From an uncultured Rhodospirillales bacterium (lineage in GTDB: Bacteria > Pseudomonadota > Alphaproteobacteria > Azospirillales > Azospirillaceae): a stretch of DNA of 64,000 bases. The DNA lies in the NCBI GenBank assembly GCA_903927615.1, contig CAIYNU010000035.1:62001-126000 (forward strand), written 5' to 3'. The position numbers and the translations under genes are program-made. Below are positions 37,700-46,451 of this stretch, in pieces (position 1 is the first letter of the stretch; each line of letters begins with the position of its first letter). Under the pieces are notes generated by a model, which had not been told where the DNA came from, ran no database searches, and saw nothing but the letters and a program-made list of their open reading frames with translations.

Positions 37700-39210
37700 A
37701 CACACACCGGGCTTCGGCCCTGATGCTCCAGGGCACCGGGTCGGACGTGGGCAAATCGCTGCTGGTGGCCGGCTTGGCCAGGGCGCTGACCCGGCGCGGA
37801 CTGCGGGTGCTGCCGTTCAAGCCGCAAAACATGTCCAACAACGCCGCGGTCACCGCCGATGGCGGCGAAATCGGCCGGGCGCAGGCGCTTCAAGCCCGGG
37901 CCTGCGGCGTCGCTCCTCGCACCGACATGAATCCGGTGCTGTTGAAGCCTCAATCCGAGCTGGGCGCTCAATTGGTGGTGCAAGGTCGGGTCCGCGCCAC
38001 CGCCGAAGCCCGCGCCTATCAAGGCCTGAAGGCTGGGCTGATGCCCGTGGTGCTGGAGAGCTTCGAGCGCCTTCGGGCTGAAGCCGATATCGTGCTGGTA
38101 GAAGGAGCCGGCAGTCCGGCCGAAATCAATCTCCGGGCCGGAGACATCGCCAATATGGGTTTTGCCCTTGCCGCCCGCGTTCCCGTGGTGGTGGTGGGTG
38201 ACATCGACCGGGGCGGTGTCATCGCCAGTCTGGTCGGAACCCAGGCGGTGCTGGCGCCCGAGGAACGGGCGCAAATCCGAGGCTATATCATCAACCGGTT
38301 CCGTGGCGACGTGAGCCTGTTCGCCGACGGCCTGACGGCCATCACCGACCGGACCGGTTGGCGTAGCTTCGGCGTGGTGCCCTGGTTTGCCCAAGCCGGG
38401 CGGCTGCCCGCCGAGGACGCCATGGGCCTGGGCCAAACCCGGAACTTGAGCCACGCCCGGACCCGAACCGGCCTTCCCGATGACGGGATTCGCATCGCCG
38501 TGCCGCTGCTGTCGCGGATTGCCAATTTCGACGACTTCGACCCGCTGGCGCAGGAGCCCGGCGTGGCTCTGACCCTGGTCTCTCCGGGCCACCCGATTCC
38601 GGCCGGCACCGACCTGATCGTGTTGCCTGGCACCAAGTCGACCCTGGCCGATCTCGGGTTTCTGCGCGCTCAGGGCTGGGACATCGATATTCTCGCCCAT
38701 GTCCGGCAGGGCGGCCGGGTTCTGGGCATTTGCGGCGGCTATCAAATGCTGGGTCTTCGGGTTGAAGATCCCACCGGTGTTGAAGGCTCGCCGGGGGGCG
38801 CCCCGGGACTCGGTTTGCTGCATGTCACCACCGTGCTGGTCGGTGACAAGATGCTGTCGGACGCCAAGGGAATAGATATCGCCACCGGAGCGCCGGTCAC
38901 CGGCTACGAAATGCACATGGGACGGACCGAGGGTCCCGATTGCACCCGACCGATGCTGCGACTGACCGCTGGCGACCGTGACTCCGGGACCCGGTGCGAT
39001 GGTGCTGTGAGTGCCGATCGTCGAGTCGCGGGCTGCTACCTCCACGGCCTGTTCCGCAGCGACCGTTTCCGGGCTGCCTTGCTGGCGGAGTTGGGCGGCA
39101 AGCCATCACCGCACAATTTCGAGGCCGGGGTCGAGGCCACCCTTGACGCCTTGGCCGATCACCTGGAAGCTCATCTGAATGTGGACGCTCTGCTGGTCGC
39201 TGCGCAGTGA
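37696..39210 (+). CDS. cobQ: Cobyric acid synthase
   Basis: This 504-residue glutamine-dependent amidotransferase amidates the b, d, e and g side chains of adenosylcobyrinate a,c-diamide. The N-terminal ATP-binding domain has [18 protein letters not shown] and [30 protein letters not shown]. The C-terminal type 1 glutaminase domain has the nucleophile Cys in [13 protein letters not shown] and the His of YEMHMGRT. It overlaps cobC by four bases. Confidence 0.96.
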   Translation: MNTHRASALMLQGTGSDVGKSLLVAGLARALTRRGLRVLPFKPQNMSNNAAVTADGGEIGRAQALQARACGVAPRTDMNPVLLKPQSELGAQLVVQGRVRATAEARAYQGLKAGLMPVVLESFERLRAEADIVLVEGAGSPAEINLRAGDIANMGFALAARVPVVVVGDIDRGGVIASLVGTQAVLAPEERAQIRGYIINRFRGDVSLFADGLTAITDRTGWRSFGVVPWFAQAGRLPAEDAMGLGQTRNLSHARTRTGLPDDGIRIAVPLLSRIANFDDFDPLAQEPGVALTLVSPGHPIPAGTDLIVLPGTKSTLADLGFLRAQGWDIDILAHVRQGGRVLGICGGYQMLGLRVEDPTGVEGSPGGAPGLGLLHVTTVLVGDKMLSDAKGIDIATGAPVTGYEMHMGRTEGPDCTRPMLRLTAGDRDSGTRCDGAVSADRRVAGCYLHGLFRSDRFRAALLAELGGKPSPHNFEAGVEATLDALADHLEAHLNVDALLVAAQ

Positions 39211-39255
39211 CGCAGGACACTTGAAAACGCAAAAGGAGCGTTTACTCTTTAAGGA

Positions 39256-40029
39256 ATGTATTTCGGCCGCTGCTTGACGGCTTTTAACGGCATGATGACA
39301 AACGCTGGGGGCAGTGAGTGCGCCCCGGAATCGGCCTCAGACGGAACAGGGGCTAAAGCCATGGCACGGGCAGATGATGGCACGTCAGGGTTGGCTATAC
39401 CACCATCCGATCGCGTGACCGGTGCCAATGCCCTGAGCTGGAACCAGCAAGGTGACCATAGCCAAAACCAGGACCGTCGCCAGCAATACAAGAACCCTCA
39501 TCGGGCCTCGATCTTCGACCTGTTGTTCGAGGAAGTCGATGCGACCCCGGAAATTGAGGAACCGGTCAAACGCCGCCTCAAGCAAAATGTTCGCCGCAAT
39601 TTCCGGCAACAGACCGAGACCCCCCAAACCGCTCCCCCAAGGCCCAAAACGCCGCCGGCCCAGGCGTCGGCAACCGGACCGTCTTCGGCCAGGGTGCCCC
39701 AGGCCAAGTCGCCGCCGATCAAGCCGGCGACCCCGTCCCATGCTGCTGAAGTGCCGTTGCACCGGCCACCGACACCGGCCGATGATCTGGTCAAGGTGGT
39801 CATTCCATCCATCAAAGCCACTGATACCGAACATCTGATCGGTATCGCTGCCGACAACGGCGAAAAGAGTCCCAGCGACCAAATCATCGAGGCCCGACGC
39901 ATCGCCAGTCAATTGCGTTATTGCCTGTCCCAGCATACCGAGACGGCCCAAAAGGTATCCGCCTATCTGCGCGCCTTATTGGTTTTGACGCATGGTCATT
40001 ATAAGCCGACGCTGGTCATCGAGGTCTGA
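39256..40029 (+). CDS. Hypothetical protein, disordered middle region
   Basis: The frame gives 257 residues from ATG 39256, where AAGGA sits too close (one base) to be convincing. Met36 at 39361 is an alternative start. Residues about 85-115 are charged and helical (IFDLLFEEVDATPEIEEPVKRRLKQNV), about 118-170 are Pro/Ala-rich, and the C-terminus (205-257) is helical with ASQLRYCLSQHTETAQKVSAYLRALLV. I do not recognise a family. An antisense frame of 188 codons covers the same DNA but reads as low-complexity Gly/Arg and is less likely. Confidence 0.5.
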   Translation: MYFGRCLTAFNGMMTNAGGSECAPESASDGTGAKAMARADDGTSGLAIPPSDRVTGANALSWNQQGDHSQNQDRRQQYKNPHRASIFDLLFEEVDATPEIEEPVKRRLKQNVRRNFRQQTETPQTAPPRPKTPPAQASATGPSSARVPQAKSPPIKPATPSHAAEVPLHRPPTPADDLVKVVIPSIKATDTEHLIGIAADNGEKSPSDQIIEARRIASQLRYCLSQHTETAQKVSAYLRALLVLTHGHYKPTLVIEV

Positions 40030-40182
40030 TCGGCCCAACATCACCGTCGCCACGGCCACTGCCGGCATATTCGTCCGTTATCGACAGGTCGCAGCGTTGC
40101 CTCGGGGGAAACAAGCTGCTACGGTCCGCCCCGACGCGAAAGCGGGTCCTCGAAACCAGGCGAAGAAGACGGTAAGTCCCCC

Positions 40183-40749
40183 ATGAAGGTCAACGCCAAC
40201 ACCATGCGCCCCGGCCACGTTATGGAGCATAACGGCAAGCTGTGGGTGGTCGCCAAGATCGCGATCGTCCAACCCGGCAAGGGCGGCGCCTTTATTCAGA
40301 TTGAAATGAAGGACGTGCGGACCGGGACTAAAACCATCGAGCGTTTTCGAACTCAGGAATCGGTGGAGCGGGTACGGCTCGACGAGCACGAGATGCAATT
40401 CCTGTTCTCGGAAGGCGATTTGTTTACCTTTATGGACAATGCCAGCTTCGAGCAGACCACGATCCCGCGTGAGATCATCGGTGACCCGGCGGTGTTCCTT
40501 CAGGAAGGTATGCCGGTGACGGTCCAGAGCTATGAGGGCGCGCCACTGGCAGTGGAATTGCCCCAGACCGTGACCTTGCAGATTCTGGAGGCCGATCCGG
40601 TGGTTAAAGGCCAGACCGCGTCGTCGTCCTATAAACCCGCCAAGCTCGAGAATGGTGTACGGGTCATGGTTCCGCCGCATGTGGAGGCCGGCACCCGGAT
40701 CGTGGTGGACACCGCCGAAGGGACTTATCTCGAGCGGGCCAAGGACTGA
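40183..40749 (+). CDS. efp: Translation elongation factor P
   Basis: This 188-residue EF-P rescues ribosomes stalled at proline stretches. The tip of domain I reads QPGKGGAF, with Lys33 at the position that is beta-lysylated by EpmA in many proteobacteria. The three beta-barrel domains and the C-terminal GTRIVVDTAEGTYLERAKD are typical. No epmA or epmB gene is in the window. The next gene starts seven bp after its stop. Confidence 0.97.
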   Translation: MKVNANTMRPGHVMEHNGKLWVVAKIAIVQPGKGGAFIQIEMKDVRTGTKTIERFRTQESVERVRLDEHEMQFLFSEGDLFTFMDNASFEQTTIPREIIGDPAVFLQEGMPVTVQSYEGAPLAVELPQTVTLQILEADPVVKGQTASSSYKPAKLENGVRVMVPPHVEAGTRIVVDTAEGTYLERAKD

Positions 40750-40756
40750 CCGTCGA

Positions 40757-41584
40757 ATGGCCCCACGTTCCGCGACCATCAATGTCATGGCCCGCGCCGC
40801 CGAAAAGGCCGGGCGTCTTCTGATCCGCGACTTCGGCGAGGTTGAGCAACTTCAGGTCTCGCGCAAGGGACCGGCCGACTTCGTCTCTACCGCCGATACC
40901 AAAGCCGAACGGGCGTTGCGGGCTGAACTCTCGAAGGCCCGTCCGGACTACGGCTTTCTGATGGAGGAGTCCGGCAGCTCCGATGGCCGGGACCGGGGTA
41001 ACCGCTGGATCGTGGATCCCCTGGACGGCACCACCAATTTCCTGCATGGCTTGCCGCACTGGGCGATCTCCATCGGTCTGGAGCGCGAGGGCGAAATCGT
41101 CGCCGGCGTCGTCTACGAACCGGTGCGAGATGAGCTGTTTTGGGCAGAAAAGGGTCAGGGTTGTTTCCTTAATGCTCAAAGGTTGCGGGTGTCGGAACGG
41201 CGGCGTTTGGATGACGCGGTGGTGGCCACCGGTATGCCTTTCAAAGGCCGCGGCAATCATCCCGCGTTCATGAGCCAGCTTTCGACCGTGATGGCCGAGG
41301 TCGCCGGGATTCGCCGGTTCGGCGCCGCTTCGCTTGATCTCGCCTATGTCGCCGCCGGCCGTTACGACGGTTTCTGGGAAACCGGCCTCAGTCCGTGGGA
41401 CGTGGCTGCCGGCATCATTCTGGTGACCGAAGCCGGTGGCTTTGTCACCGAAATCAATGGCGGTCGCAACCCGCTCAGCGGCCCCGATATTTTGGCCGCC
41501 AATTCCCACCTGCACCGTCCCCTCAGCAAGCTCCTGACGGCCAACAGCGATAAAAAGCCGGTTCCTCCCACCGTTGCTGGCTAG
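40757..41584 (+). CDS. suhB: Inositol monophosphatase family protein (SuhB-like)
   Basis: This 275-residue magnesium-dependent phosphatase has all family motifs: FLMEESG, WIVDPLDGTTNFLHGLP, the GAASLDLAYVAAGRYDGFWE segment and the second metal site WDVAAGIILVTEAGG. SuhB-like proteins hydrolyse inositol phosphates and can also act in transcription antitermination. Which role applies is not visible. It starts seven bp after efp and is probably co-transcribed. A palindromic cluster follows. Confidence 0.9.
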   Translation: MAPRSATINVMARAAEKAGRLLIRDFGEVEQLQVSRKGPADFVSTADTKAERALRAELSKARPDYGFLMEESGSSDGRDRGNRWIVDPLDGTTNFLHGLPHWAISIGLEREGEIVAGVVYEPVRDELFWAEKGQGCFLNAQRLRVSERRRLDDAVVATGMPFKGRGNHPAFMSQLSTVMAEVAGIRRFGAASLDLAYVAAGRYDGFWETGLSPWDVAAGIILVTEAGGFVTEINGGRNPLSGPDILAANSHLHRPLSKLLTANSDKKPVPPTVAG

Positions 41585-41607
41585 GGGGTCGCGTCAGGTT
41601 ATTTGAT

Positions 41608-41657
41608 AGGACCGCGGGCGTCTCGCCCGTCCTTTGGCGGCCGGGACGGCCGCGGTC
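41608..41657. repeat. Cluster of nested GC palindromes after suhB
   Basis: Three pairings overlap. These are CGGGCG-TCT-CGCCCG (41615-41620, 41624-41629) with flanking AGGA/TCCT, GCGGCC-GGGAC-GGCCGC (41637-41653), and an outer 8-bp pair GACCGCGG (41610-41617) / CCGCGGTC (41650-41657) that would close both. It lies between convergent stops and may terminate transcription from both sides. The first palindrome resembles the one at 19056-19070. Confidence 0.65.
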
Positions 41658-41711
41658 TCCGGTGCCATGCAGTTAAGTTGACGCGGACCACTAGGGGGAC
41701 CGACCGGACGG

Positions 41712-42155
41712 TCATTCCGCCGACTTGCCCACCCCAAAGTGGGCAAGCAGCGCGTCCACCTTGGCATTGATGTCGCGCATCTCCCGCCTCAGTTCCACCT
41801 GATTGTCCATCAGGACAACTTGTCCCTGTTTCAATGTGCTCACATCGCCCTTCAGCGCCTTAACATCGCCCTTCAGGGTGGAGACATCGCCCTTCAGGGT
41901 GGAAACGTCGCCCTTCAGGGTGGAAACATCGCCCTTCAGGGTGGAAACGTCCCCCTTCAGGGTGGAGACATCGCCCTTCAGGGTGGAGACATCCCCCTTC
42001 AGGGTACCGACGTCGCTGGTCAGTTCCTTGAGTTGTGTGCCGTGCTCGACCAATGTCACACTCTGACGGCGATCCATGGCGTCGATCTTGCGGGCAATCA
42101 GAGACAGGCTTTCGGTCGTTGCATCAACAGGGGCGTGCTTCTTAATCGTGTTCAT
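41712..42155 (-). CDS. Coiled-coil protein built of exact heptad repeats
   Basis: ATG 42155 follows GGGAAGG by seven to eight bases. The 147-residue protein is helical throughout. Its centre (about 52-113) is a run of seven-residue units: one GTLKGDV, six identical STLKGDV, one KALKGDV, then STLKQGQ. Leu and Val recur at heptad core positions, so an uninterrupted parallel coiled coil is expected. The C-terminal part (QVELRREMRDINAKVDALLAHFG) continues the coil. The function is not known. It is the last gene of a long leftward run. Confidence 0.8.
   Translation of the reverse strand: MNTIKKHAPVDATTESLSLIARKIDAMDRRQSVTLVEHGTQLKELTSDVGTLKGDVSTLKGDVSTLKGDVSTLKGDVSTLKGDVSTLKGDVSTLKGDVKALKGDVSTLKQGQVVLMDNQVELRREMRDINAKVDALLAHFGVGKSAE
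41876..42001 (-). repeat. Six tandem 21-nt repeats coding one heptad each
   Basis: Six consecutive 21-nt units differ from each other at only three positions (G/A, A/G and G/C). Each encodes STLKGDV. Flanking units are degenerate copies of the same pattern. Because the unit equals one heptad, gain or loss of copies would keep both the reading frame and the coiled-coil register. Confidence 0.9.
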
Positions 42156-42280
42156 GAATGAACCTTCCCGATCGCATCTCCGGAAGTGTGCCACAATGTG
42201 GGCGTCCGTTGAACCCTGAAGAGGGGGACACACCCGGTTCTGGATGATCCGAGCGCCTATGGGGATAAACCCACGGATCA

Positions 42281-42859
42281 TCACTCGCCCGACGTCCGTC
42301 GTCGCTTGAGCAACACATAAAGCGCGCCATCGCCGCCGTGCCGCGGTTGAGCGCGGTGAATCGCCACGATCAATCGCCGCAAGCCGGGTTCGGCCAGCCA
42401 GCGCGGTGTGGCGTTGCGCAATACCCCGCCGCCCTGACTCACCGCGCCCTTACCGGTAATGACCAGGACGCAACGCCGCCCGACACGCTGACTGTCGTCC
42501 AGATACCGGGCCAACGCATCATGAGCGGCCGATTGGGTCAAGCCATGGAGATCGATACGGCCATCGATCACCAATTGACCGCGCCGCAACCGTTCGTCGG
42601 TCCTACGATCCAGACCGACCGTCTGTCCGAGTTCCAGAGGCGGAAGACCGGGTCTGCCCGGTGCAGGAACCGGGGCCGCCGCTGTCGAGGCCGCAGGCGG
42701 CACCCCGGTTGACGAAGGCGATTGGTCTGCCGCCGGGACGGCGAGCATCGCCGATATGGCCGGTGACCGCGGACGCACCGGCACGGCATCACGCATGGCC
42801 AGATGCCAGAGCGCAAGCTCTTCAGGTGTCGGCGTACGCTGCCTGGGCGGGTCGGCCAT
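42281..42859 (-). CDS. Smr-domain protein
   Basis: This 192-residue protein has a Pro/Ala-rich N-terminal half and a C-terminal Smr (small MutS-related) domain with the hallmark DLHGLTQSAAHDAL and ITGKG, ending GALYVLLKRRR. Smr domains can nick DNA or cleave RNA; the role of the stand-alone alphaproteobacterial form is not settled. ATG 42859 is the most likely start. It lies 24 bp after the DUF971 gene and 125 bp before the coiled-coil gene, on the same strand. Confidence 0.88.
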   Translation of the reverse strand: MADPPRQRTPTPEELALWHLAMRDAVPVRPRSPAISAMLAVPAADQSPSSTGVPPAASTAAAPVPAPGRPGLPPLELGQTVGLDRRTDERLRRGQLVIDGRIDLHGLTQSAAHDALARYLDDSQRVGRRCVLVITGKGAVSQGGGVLRNATPRWLAEPGLRRLIVAIHRAQPRHGGDGALYVLLKRRRTSGE

Positions 42860-42882
42860 GGCGTCACGCCGCGCGGTGGTGA

Positions 42883-43284
42883 TCAGGGGTCGCGGCTGAC
42901 ACCGTGAGCAGCCAGTTGAGCCAGATATTCGGCCCACAGCTCGTCCCGGTGTTGACCCAACTCGTAAAGAGTCGTCCAAGAATAGAGGCCGCTGTCGTGG
43001 CCATCATCGAAAATCAAGCGCACGGCATAGTTGCCTACCGGCTCGACCGCGGTGATGGCGACGTGTCGACAGCCGGAAACCACGCGCTTATGGTCGCGGG
43101 CGCCATGTCCCCGGACCTCAGCCGACGGGCTTTCCACCCGCAAAAACTCGGCCGACAGGCTATAGTGGGTGCCGTCCTCGAAAGTAATCTCCAGGCAACG
43201 CTCTGCCCGTCGCAGGCGAATCTCGTTCGGCCAATGCCGGGTTTTGCCCGGGTTCCCGGCCGGAGGCGCCTGTGTCCCGGGCAT
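42883..43284 (-). CDS. DUF971 domain protein (gamma-butyrobetaine hydroxylase-like N-terminal domain)
   Basis: ATG 43284 lies six bases after GGAGG. The 133-residue protein contains the DUF971 core: WPNEIRLRRAERCLEITFEDGTHYSLSAEFLRVESPSAEVRGHG and GNYAVRLIFDDGHDSGLYSW. This domain is found at the N-terminus of eukaryotic carnitine-synthesis dioxygenases and alone in proteobacteria, where it is associated with iron-sulfur proteins. Its start overlaps the trm112 stop by one base (TGATG). Confidence 0.88.
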   Translation of the reverse strand: MPGTQAPPAGNPGKTRHWPNEIRLRRAERCLEITFEDGTHYSLSAEFLRVESPSAEVRGHGARDHKRVVSGCRHVAITAVEPVGNYAVRLIFDDGHDSGLYSWTTLYELGQHRDELWAEYLAQLAAHGVSRDP

Positions 43285-43523
43285 CAGCTGCCTCCACTGT
43301 TCCCGACCGTGCCGGGTTCCAAAAGGCGGCCCTCGTCTACCAGCATGATGGGAATTCCGTCGCGGATCGGGTAGGCCAATCCCGCCTTGTCGCTGATCAG
43401 TTCGCCCGCCTCGGCGTCGTAACGCAACGGCCCCTTGGTCAGGGGACAAACCAGAATTTCCAGCAGCTTCGGGTCCACCGCCTTGATGTTGCGACCCTCG
43501 GCCAATTTCCTGTCCTCGCTCAT
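43284..43523 (-). CDS. Trm112-family small protein
   Basis: This 79-residue protein has the bacterial Trm112/YcaR pattern: [48 protein letters not shown]. Only one of the zinc-type Cys positions is kept (VCP), as is common in alphaproteobacteria. It follows a GGGAAGGGTGAG site. Eukaryotic Trm112 activates methyltransferases; the bacterial partner is unknown. It is coupled to the DUF971 gene. Confidence 0.9.
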   Translation of the reverse strand: MSEDRKLAEGRNIKAVDPKLLEILVCPLTKGPLRYDAEAGELISDKAGLAYPIRDGIPIMLVDEGRLLEPGTVGNSGGS

Positions 43524-43563
43524 GGGCTCACCCTTCCCTCGTCCCGGATTCGATAACGCTACC

Positions 43564-44022
43564 CTAATCATCCCCGAGGCTCTTGACCAGCAAGGTGTTC
43601 CCTTGAATATCCGCGACCACCACCCGGCTCCCGGCGGGCGCATCGCAGCCACGACACTTCCACACCGTTCCGTTGGCTTCGACGCTGCCCAGGCCGTTGA
43701 TGATCGGGTCCTTGATCACCGCGACCTGCCCGACGATCTTGTCGCGGAAACAATTGCCGAGTCGCGACACCGGCCCGGCGTTCCGGTTACCCCAGAACAC
43801 ACGGTTGCCGAGAACGAAGAAGCCCGCAACGATGACCGCCGCCAGCACCAAAAAATGAGCGGCCGCCATATTCTGGTAGATGATAGAAAAATTCGAGATC
43901 ACGCCAAAAAATAAGCAGGTCGCCGCCAATCCCAGGGCGACGAACCCCTCAACGAACACTTCAAGGATGCCAAACAGTAAGGCTCCGGTAAACCAATACC
44001 ACATGATGTCGTTATCGAGCAT
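43564..44022 (-). CDS. NfeD-family membrane protein
   Basis: This 152-residue protein has hydrophobic segments at about 8-28, 30-45 and 52-72, followed by a C-terminal OB-fold (about 90-150: [29 protein letters not shown] and [18 protein letters not shown]). NfeD proteins usually pair with a stomatin/SPFH gene, which is absent here. It lies between the Trm112 and LON-domain genes on the same strand. Confidence 0.87.
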   Translation of the reverse strand: MLDNDIMWYWFTGALLFGILEVFVEGFVALGLAATCLFFGVISNFSIIYQNMAAAHFLVLAAVIVAGFFVLGNRVFWGNRNAGPVSRLGNCFRDKIVGQVAVIKDPIINGLGSVEANGTVWKCRGCDAPAGSRVVVADIQGNTLLVKSLGDD

Positions 44023-44052
44023 CGGCGCCCCTGTGACCGGCTGGTGTTCGCC

Positions 44053-44709
44053 TCAGTGGCAGGCGTACCGACGATCGCCGTCCTGGCAGGTTACCAGGGC
44101 CATCTCGATGAGCGAGATCAACAGCCTGGCCCGTGCCGCCAGCGTCGGCGCCTCCAGCAGGGCCTGCTTTTCGTTGGACTCGAACGGACAGATCATGGCC
44201 AGCGACGTCACCAGCCGTTCGTCGGGCGCTCCTTTGATCGTTTCCCAATTGGCCGCGATATCGTTCAGCTTGAGATAGCAAGGGAGTACACTAAGCAAGC
44301 GGTCGCGATCAAAGCATCCCCCCCCCTCGTCCAGAAGATCATCGCGGAACTCTGCCCACACCGGCACCACGCGCCGGTAACCATGGTGCGGTTCCAACTC
44401 CTTCTCAATCCGGAATCGACAGACTCCGGTCAGCGTCACCAGATAACGGCCGTCGTCAAGACTGCGGGCCGCGGTAATGCTTCCGGCGCAACCGGTAGCA
44501 TAAACCGCGAGCGCATCGGAACTGACCGGCTGAACCATGCCGATCATAGGATCACCCGTCAGGCAATCCTCGACCATCGCGACATAGCGAGGTTCGAAGA
44601 TATGAAGCGGTAATCGTCCCCGCGGCAGCAGCAAAACTCCCAACAACGGGAAGATCGGCAACGTACCCGGAAAAAGCTTGAGGCTTGGTTCGTCTGGCAT
44701 TTCGATCAT
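44053..44709 (-). CDS. LON substrate-binding domain protein (peptidase S16-like, no protease domain)
   Basis: This 218-residue protein matches the N-terminal domain of Lon: LPIFPLLGVLLLPRGRLPLHIFEPRYVAMVEDCLTGDPMIGMV. It has a helical C-terminal half and no ATPase or protease domain. Stand-alone copies are common in alphaproteobacteria beside a thioredoxin-like gene, as here (18 bp after cnoX). Their function is not established. Met4 is an alternative start. Confidence 0.9.
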   Translation of the reverse strand: MIEMPDEPSLKLFPGTLPIFPLLGVLLLPRGRLPLHIFEPRYVAMVEDCLTGDPMIGMVQPVSSDALAVYATGCAGSITAARSLDDGRYLVTLTGVCRFRIEKELEPHHGYRRVVPVWAEFRDDLLDEGGGCFDRDRLLSVLPCYLKLNDIAANWETIKGAPDERLVTSLAMICPFESNEKQALLEAPTLAARARLLISLIEMALVTCQDGDRRYACH

Positions 44710-44727
44710 GCCATCAACATAGGTTCC

Positions 44728-45675
44728 TCACGAGAAGAGTATAGAGGACAATCGACGACGCGATGAAATCGTCAACGGGTCGGTCGGCCCGAACACGTCA
44801 AAAAATTTGACCAGTTGCTTACGCGCTTGCTGCTCATTCCACTCGCGGTTGCGGCGCATAATTTCCAGCAAGGCGCCGACCGCATCTTCCCGCCGTCCCT
44901 CGGCGAACAGCGCCAGCGCCAGGTCGAAGCGAGCCTGATGGTCGTCCGGAGCCGCCGTCACCCGGCCCTGCAACTCCCGAACCGACCCCACCGAACGGCT
45001 CTGCTCGGCCACCTCAAGTGCTGCCTTGGCCGCCGCCACGGCTTTGTCACCGGCCAGTCGCTCGGGCGGCTTGTCCACCAGTTGACGCGCCCGTTTCAGG
45101 TCGCCCATGGCAATCAGGCACCGGATCAACCCGGCGAAAGCACCGGCGTGGCTCGGTTCATGGGTCAGAATATCCTGGTAAATCTCTCGGGCCGAAGCGG
45201 CGTCGCCCTCGTCCAGAATTCGGTGAGCCTCGGCCAAAGCCTCTTCCAGGTCGTCGCCAGGCCCGGCGGCGGCACCTCCCCCAGGCAGCTTGAGCAACCG
45301 GTCGACGAAAGCCTTAAGCTGGGACTCAGGCAAGGCGCCGACAAAGAAATCCACCGGCCGGCCCTGGAAGAAGGCATAGACCGCCGGGATGGACTGCACC
45401 CGCAATTGACCGGCAATCGCCGGATTGCGGTCGATGTCGATTTTCACCAGGCGCACCGCACCCTTGGCGCCGCGCACCAACCGTTCAAGGGCCGGTCCCA
45501 ACTGTTTGCACGGCCCGCACCATGTCGCCCAGAAATCCACGATCACCGGGACAGTGCGCGAAGCCTCCACCACGTCCGCCATGAAGGCGCGGTCGGAGCC
45601 CTCTTTGACCAAGTCATTGGCGCCGGCCCCCGCGCTTTGCGCCTTGGCGCCCAAAGAACCGAACAAACCTTTCAT
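44728..45675 (-). CDS. cnoX: Thioredoxin-TPR protein (CnoX/YbbN type)
   Basis: Residues about 25-130 form a thioredoxin domain with an intact active site W52-C53-G-P-C56. Residues 140-315 are helical repeats of the TPR type. This is the CnoX (YbbN) layout of chaperedoxins, which protect substrates from overoxidation and hand them to chaperones. In E. coli CnoX the active-site cysteines are altered; here the classic WCGPC is kept, so it probably also has disulfide reductase activity. It heads the leftward run of seven genes ending at 41712. Confidence 0.9.
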   Translation of the reverse strand: MKGLFGSLGAKAQSAGAGANDLVKEGSDRAFMADVVEASRTVPVIVDFWATWCGPCKQLGPALERLVRGAKGAVRLVKIDIDRNPAIAGQLRVQSIPAVYAFFQGRPVDFFVGALPESQLKAFVDRLLKLPGGGAAAGPGDDLEEALAEAHRILDEGDAASAREIYQDILTHEPSHAGAFAGLIRCLIAMGDLKRARQLVDKPPERLAGDKAVAAAKAALEVAEQSRSVGSVRELQGRVTAAPDDHQARFDLALALFAEGRREDAVGALLEIMRRNREWNEQQARKQLVKFFDVFGPTDPLTISSRRRLSSILFS

Positions 45676-45912
45676 GCGTCCATATCCTTGCTGGGTAGCA
45701 CCTTAAATGTGGGGTGGCGTCGAGCGGGACAAGTGTTCCGCGGCACCTCCCAAAACCTCCGACCGCCGGCAACCCCGGTCCCCGGAGACGCCTAGATACA
45801 ATCTTTACCCCAAGCCCGCAAGGCAGCGGAAAGCTGCACCGGAGAGTAGCCAGACCATCGGGGCCACGCTATGGTGGACGCAGCCTATCGTTTCATTCTC
45901 ACGGAGTTTCCA

Positions 45913-46437
45913 ATGAGCGCCAGCGCCCCCCCGATCATCAATACCATCGAAGAACTTCTGGTCCACGCTACCGAAGTGGAAAAAGAAGCGCAGGAGCGAT
46001 ACGAAGATCTCGCCGGCCAAATGGATATGCACAACAATCCTCGGGTGGCCAAGCTGTTTCGGGCGATGGCCGAGGTCGAGAAGAAGCATGTGGATCGCCT
46101 GAATACTCTTGCCAAAGGTCATGATCTTCAATCCAAGCACGCTTCAGATTTCGCCTGGCCCGATCTGGAGGCCCCGGAAAGTGTGCCGATTGGCGAAGGT
46201 CATTACCGCATGAGCGAACATGAGGCCCTTGATCTGGCCCTGGAGTGCGAACGGCGGGCCGGTAATTTCTATGCCAGTATTGCCGAGGCGACCTCCGATC
46301 CTCAGGTCAAGGAACTCGCCAATACCTTCGCCGAGGAAGAAAGGCTGCACCAGGAGCTGGTCCAGAAATGGATCGATCGGCTGCCGCCGCGTAAGGAAAG
46401 GTTGCCGGACCTGGATGAGCCCGTCGATCAGGAATAG
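45913..46437 (+). CDS. Ferritin-like/rubrerythrin-type protein
   Basis: ATG 45913 follows CGGAG by about seven bases and gives 174 residues. The four-helix pattern carries two carboxylate-His sets: EVEKEAQERYEDLA with EVEKKHVDRL, and ALECERRAGNFYASIAEATSDPQVKELANTFAEEERLHQELV. These match a ferritin-like diiron site. There is no rubredoxin-like CxxC tail. The family handles iron or peroxide. It is divergent from cnoX and convergent with xthA. Confidence 0.87.
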   Translation: MSASAPPIINTIEELLVHATEVEKEAQERYEDLAGQMDMHNNPRVAKLFRAMAEVEKKHVDRLNTLAKGHDLQSKHASDFAWPDLEAPESVPIGEGHYRMSEHEALDLALECERRAGNFYASIAEATSDPQVKELANTFAEEERLHQELVQKWIDRLPPRKERLPDLDEPVDQE

Positions 46438-46451
46438 CTCAGAAAAACAGG

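Noticed and set aside
39385-39951. 188-codon frame antisense to the hypothetical protein at 39256
   Set aside because: It is rich in Gly/Arg from reverse reading of a Pro/Ala-rich region, with no ribosome site. The sense frame is preferred, but only moderately.
41834-42016. Possible CRISPR array
   Set aside because: The 21-nt repeats are contiguous without spacers and lie in frame inside a coiled-coil gene.
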